Positions 55,515 to 56,379 of a stretch of 56,379 nt of DNA are shown here, in pieces. Positions within the stretch are counted from its first letter, which is position 1; each line of letters begins with the position of its first letter. The position numbers and the translations under genes are program-made. The stretch is taken from the NCBI GenBank assembly GCA_016124425.1, contig WGNT01000088.1, positions 1 to 56,379 of the forward strand, read 5' to 3'. The stretch is from Cytophagales bacterium. Its GTDB lineage: Bacteria; Bacteroidota; Bacteroidia; Cytophagales; Cyclobacteriaceae. The notes under the pieces are model-generated. The model saw only the letters and a program-made list of their open reading frames with translations, ran no database searches and had not been told where the DNA came from.

Positions 55515-56379
55515 TTACTGATTTTTAGCCGGAATTTCCGTGGCTAGTAGAATTGTTTCGATTTCTCTTAATGAAGAACGGTGCGCTTCGTTAGGATAAT
55601 ATACAAACCCTTCCAAATAATAAAGTTTGCCTTTGTCAGCATCTACAACCGTATAGGACAAAAATGACCCACCCATGCTTAAATTGTTGGTTTTCCATGC
55701 CCCACGCATCTCTACCGCGTAGTTTCCATCCACTTTTATCGTATTAAACACGGGCGGTTCGATTGTCTCCGTTACGATAAAAGAAGACGGCTTGTCAGGA
55801 TCTCCATAGATCCTTGTTCGCGTGATGTCGTTTCGTAAGGCAATTATGTTTTCTGGGAAAACTTGACTCTCATCTATATAATCGGCTTGGTAAAAAAACA
55901 GACTAATATCAGGCTTGCTGGTTCGTGGAGTTGGCTGACGAAACCACATAAAGTTGGGATCCTCTTTGACAAATTGGTAGGATGCCGGTAGATTCAACGT
56001 AATTCCCATCTTCTCCTGTCCTAGTACTGTGGCGGCCGAATTCTTTCTACTAAACAAAGCTTCTCGCAGTCTTTCGCGTTCTTTTTCAATAAATAGATTT
56101 TGTATGCTTTGTTTGTTTTTTCGAAGGTTAGCAATTAGTTCCGATTTACTGTTGCCGAACAGATACAGTACTTCCTGACCTATGGCAAACTCGTCTTTCG
56201 CGCGGAGCATATAAAGGTCTGGATCATCCGAAGCCATTGTTTTTGAAGCTTCTGTGAATTGTGCGTTAATTGCCCTGCTTCCCGGCCCAGCATCGTCAAA
56301 TGTAGTGACGTAGACCATATTCGTAGCCATTTTCAAAATCCTGGTTAGGCTTCTTGGGTCCACTTTTTTTATATTAAAA
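55515..56379 (-). CDS. DUF4837 family protein (5' end outside window)
   Basis: Bacteroidota protein family of unknown function, usually with a lipoprotein-type N-terminus that would lie beyond the right edge. The frame is open to the last base (reading FNIKKVDPRSLTRIL from the edge), so the GTG at 56363 is not taken as the start. Family-like features are FNIKKVDPRS, RAKDEFAIGQEVLYLFG, NLPASYQFVKEDPNFMWFRQ and a C-terminal GSFLSYTVVDADKGKLYYLEGFVYYP. It is 33 bp upstream of maeB and probably heads or continues the sprA transcription run. Confidence 0.8.
   Translation of the reverse strand, partial: FNIKKVDPRSLTRILKMATNMVYVTTFDDAGPGSRAINAQFTEASKTMASDDPDLYMLRAKDEFAIGQEVLYLFGNSKSELIANLRKNKQSIQNLFIEKERERLREALFSRKNSAATVLGQEKMGITLNLPASYQFVKEDPNFMWFRQPTPRTSKPDISLFFYQADYIDESQVFPENIIALRNDITRTRIYGDPDKPSSFIVTETIEPPVFNTIKVDGNYAVEMRGAWKTNNLSMGGSFLSYTVVDADKGKLYYLEGFVYYPNEAHRSSLREIETILLATEIPAKNQ

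Noticed and set aside
1-56379. tRNA, rRNA, CRISPR arrays, insertion sequences or phage genes
   Set aside because: None were recognised; there are no regularly spaced repeats, transposase or integrase motifs, or cloverleaf-like segments in the intergenic gaps.

Overview
This window comes from a bacterium of the phylum Bacteroidota, most likely the order Cytophagales; a Cyclobacteriaceae-like origin is plausible but cannot be proven from the sequence. The evidence is gene content (SprA, PorU and PorV of the type IX secretion system, a protein with a type-B T9SS sorting domain, Bacteroidota-specific DUF4494 and DUF4837 families, type-B sdhCAB) and promoter sequences of the Bacteroidota form (TTG or TTTG, about 19 nt, then TAnnTTTG) in front of sdhC, tonB and an outer-membrane gene. 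I found no rRNA, tRNA, CRISPR array, insertion sequence or prophage. This is ordinary, densely coded chromosome.

Layout. 1-3.4 kb: truncated sppA, then folK, fabD and a beta-carbonic anhydrase. 3.7-6.5 kb: a large secreted protein with a T9SS type-B sorting signal. 6.5-7.3 kb: a non-coding stretch with a duplicated leader element and a palindrome. 7.3-10.8 kb: sdhCAB with its own promoter and terminator. 10.9-13.9 kb: a sodium symporter, a GNAT acetyltransferase and an alanine/ornithine-racemase-like enzyme in one operon. 14-18 kb: two outer-membrane barrels flanking a sugar porter/PfkB kinase pair. 18.6-30.3 kb: mostly single genes for ion transport (K+ channel, CPA2 antiporter, NhaC), sulfur chemistry (MBL-rhodanese fusion), nucleic-acid enzymes (UDG-like, RNase D-like), DUF4202, a DUF962 membrane protein, a YigZ-like protein and a glycosyltransferase.

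30.3-37.4 kb is a tightly overlapping minus-strand operon: MBL hydrolase, pssA, porU (T9SS sortase), porV (its outer-membrane partner) and an M16-like protein that has lost its zinc site. 37.5-43 kb runs the other way: an FAD oxidoreductase, a 1166-residue outer-membrane protein that looks like a beta-propeller fused to an Omp85-type barrel, and yicC. 43.9-56.4 kb is a second minus-strand run: DUF4837, maeB, ruvA, sprA (T9SS translocon), gcvH, vanZ-like and tonB, closed by a perfect-palindrome terminator.

The biological theme is cell-envelope biogenesis and protein secretion. SprA is the outer-membrane T9SS channel, PorV binds it and carries cargo, PorU cleaves the cargo signal, and the protein at 3.7-6.5 kb is a likely cargo. 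The best candidates for something not yet described are the propeller/Omp85-like fusion lying between the two T9SS loci, the catalytically dead M16 protein coupled to porV, and a leader sequence found three times, in one copy with a hairpin inside it.
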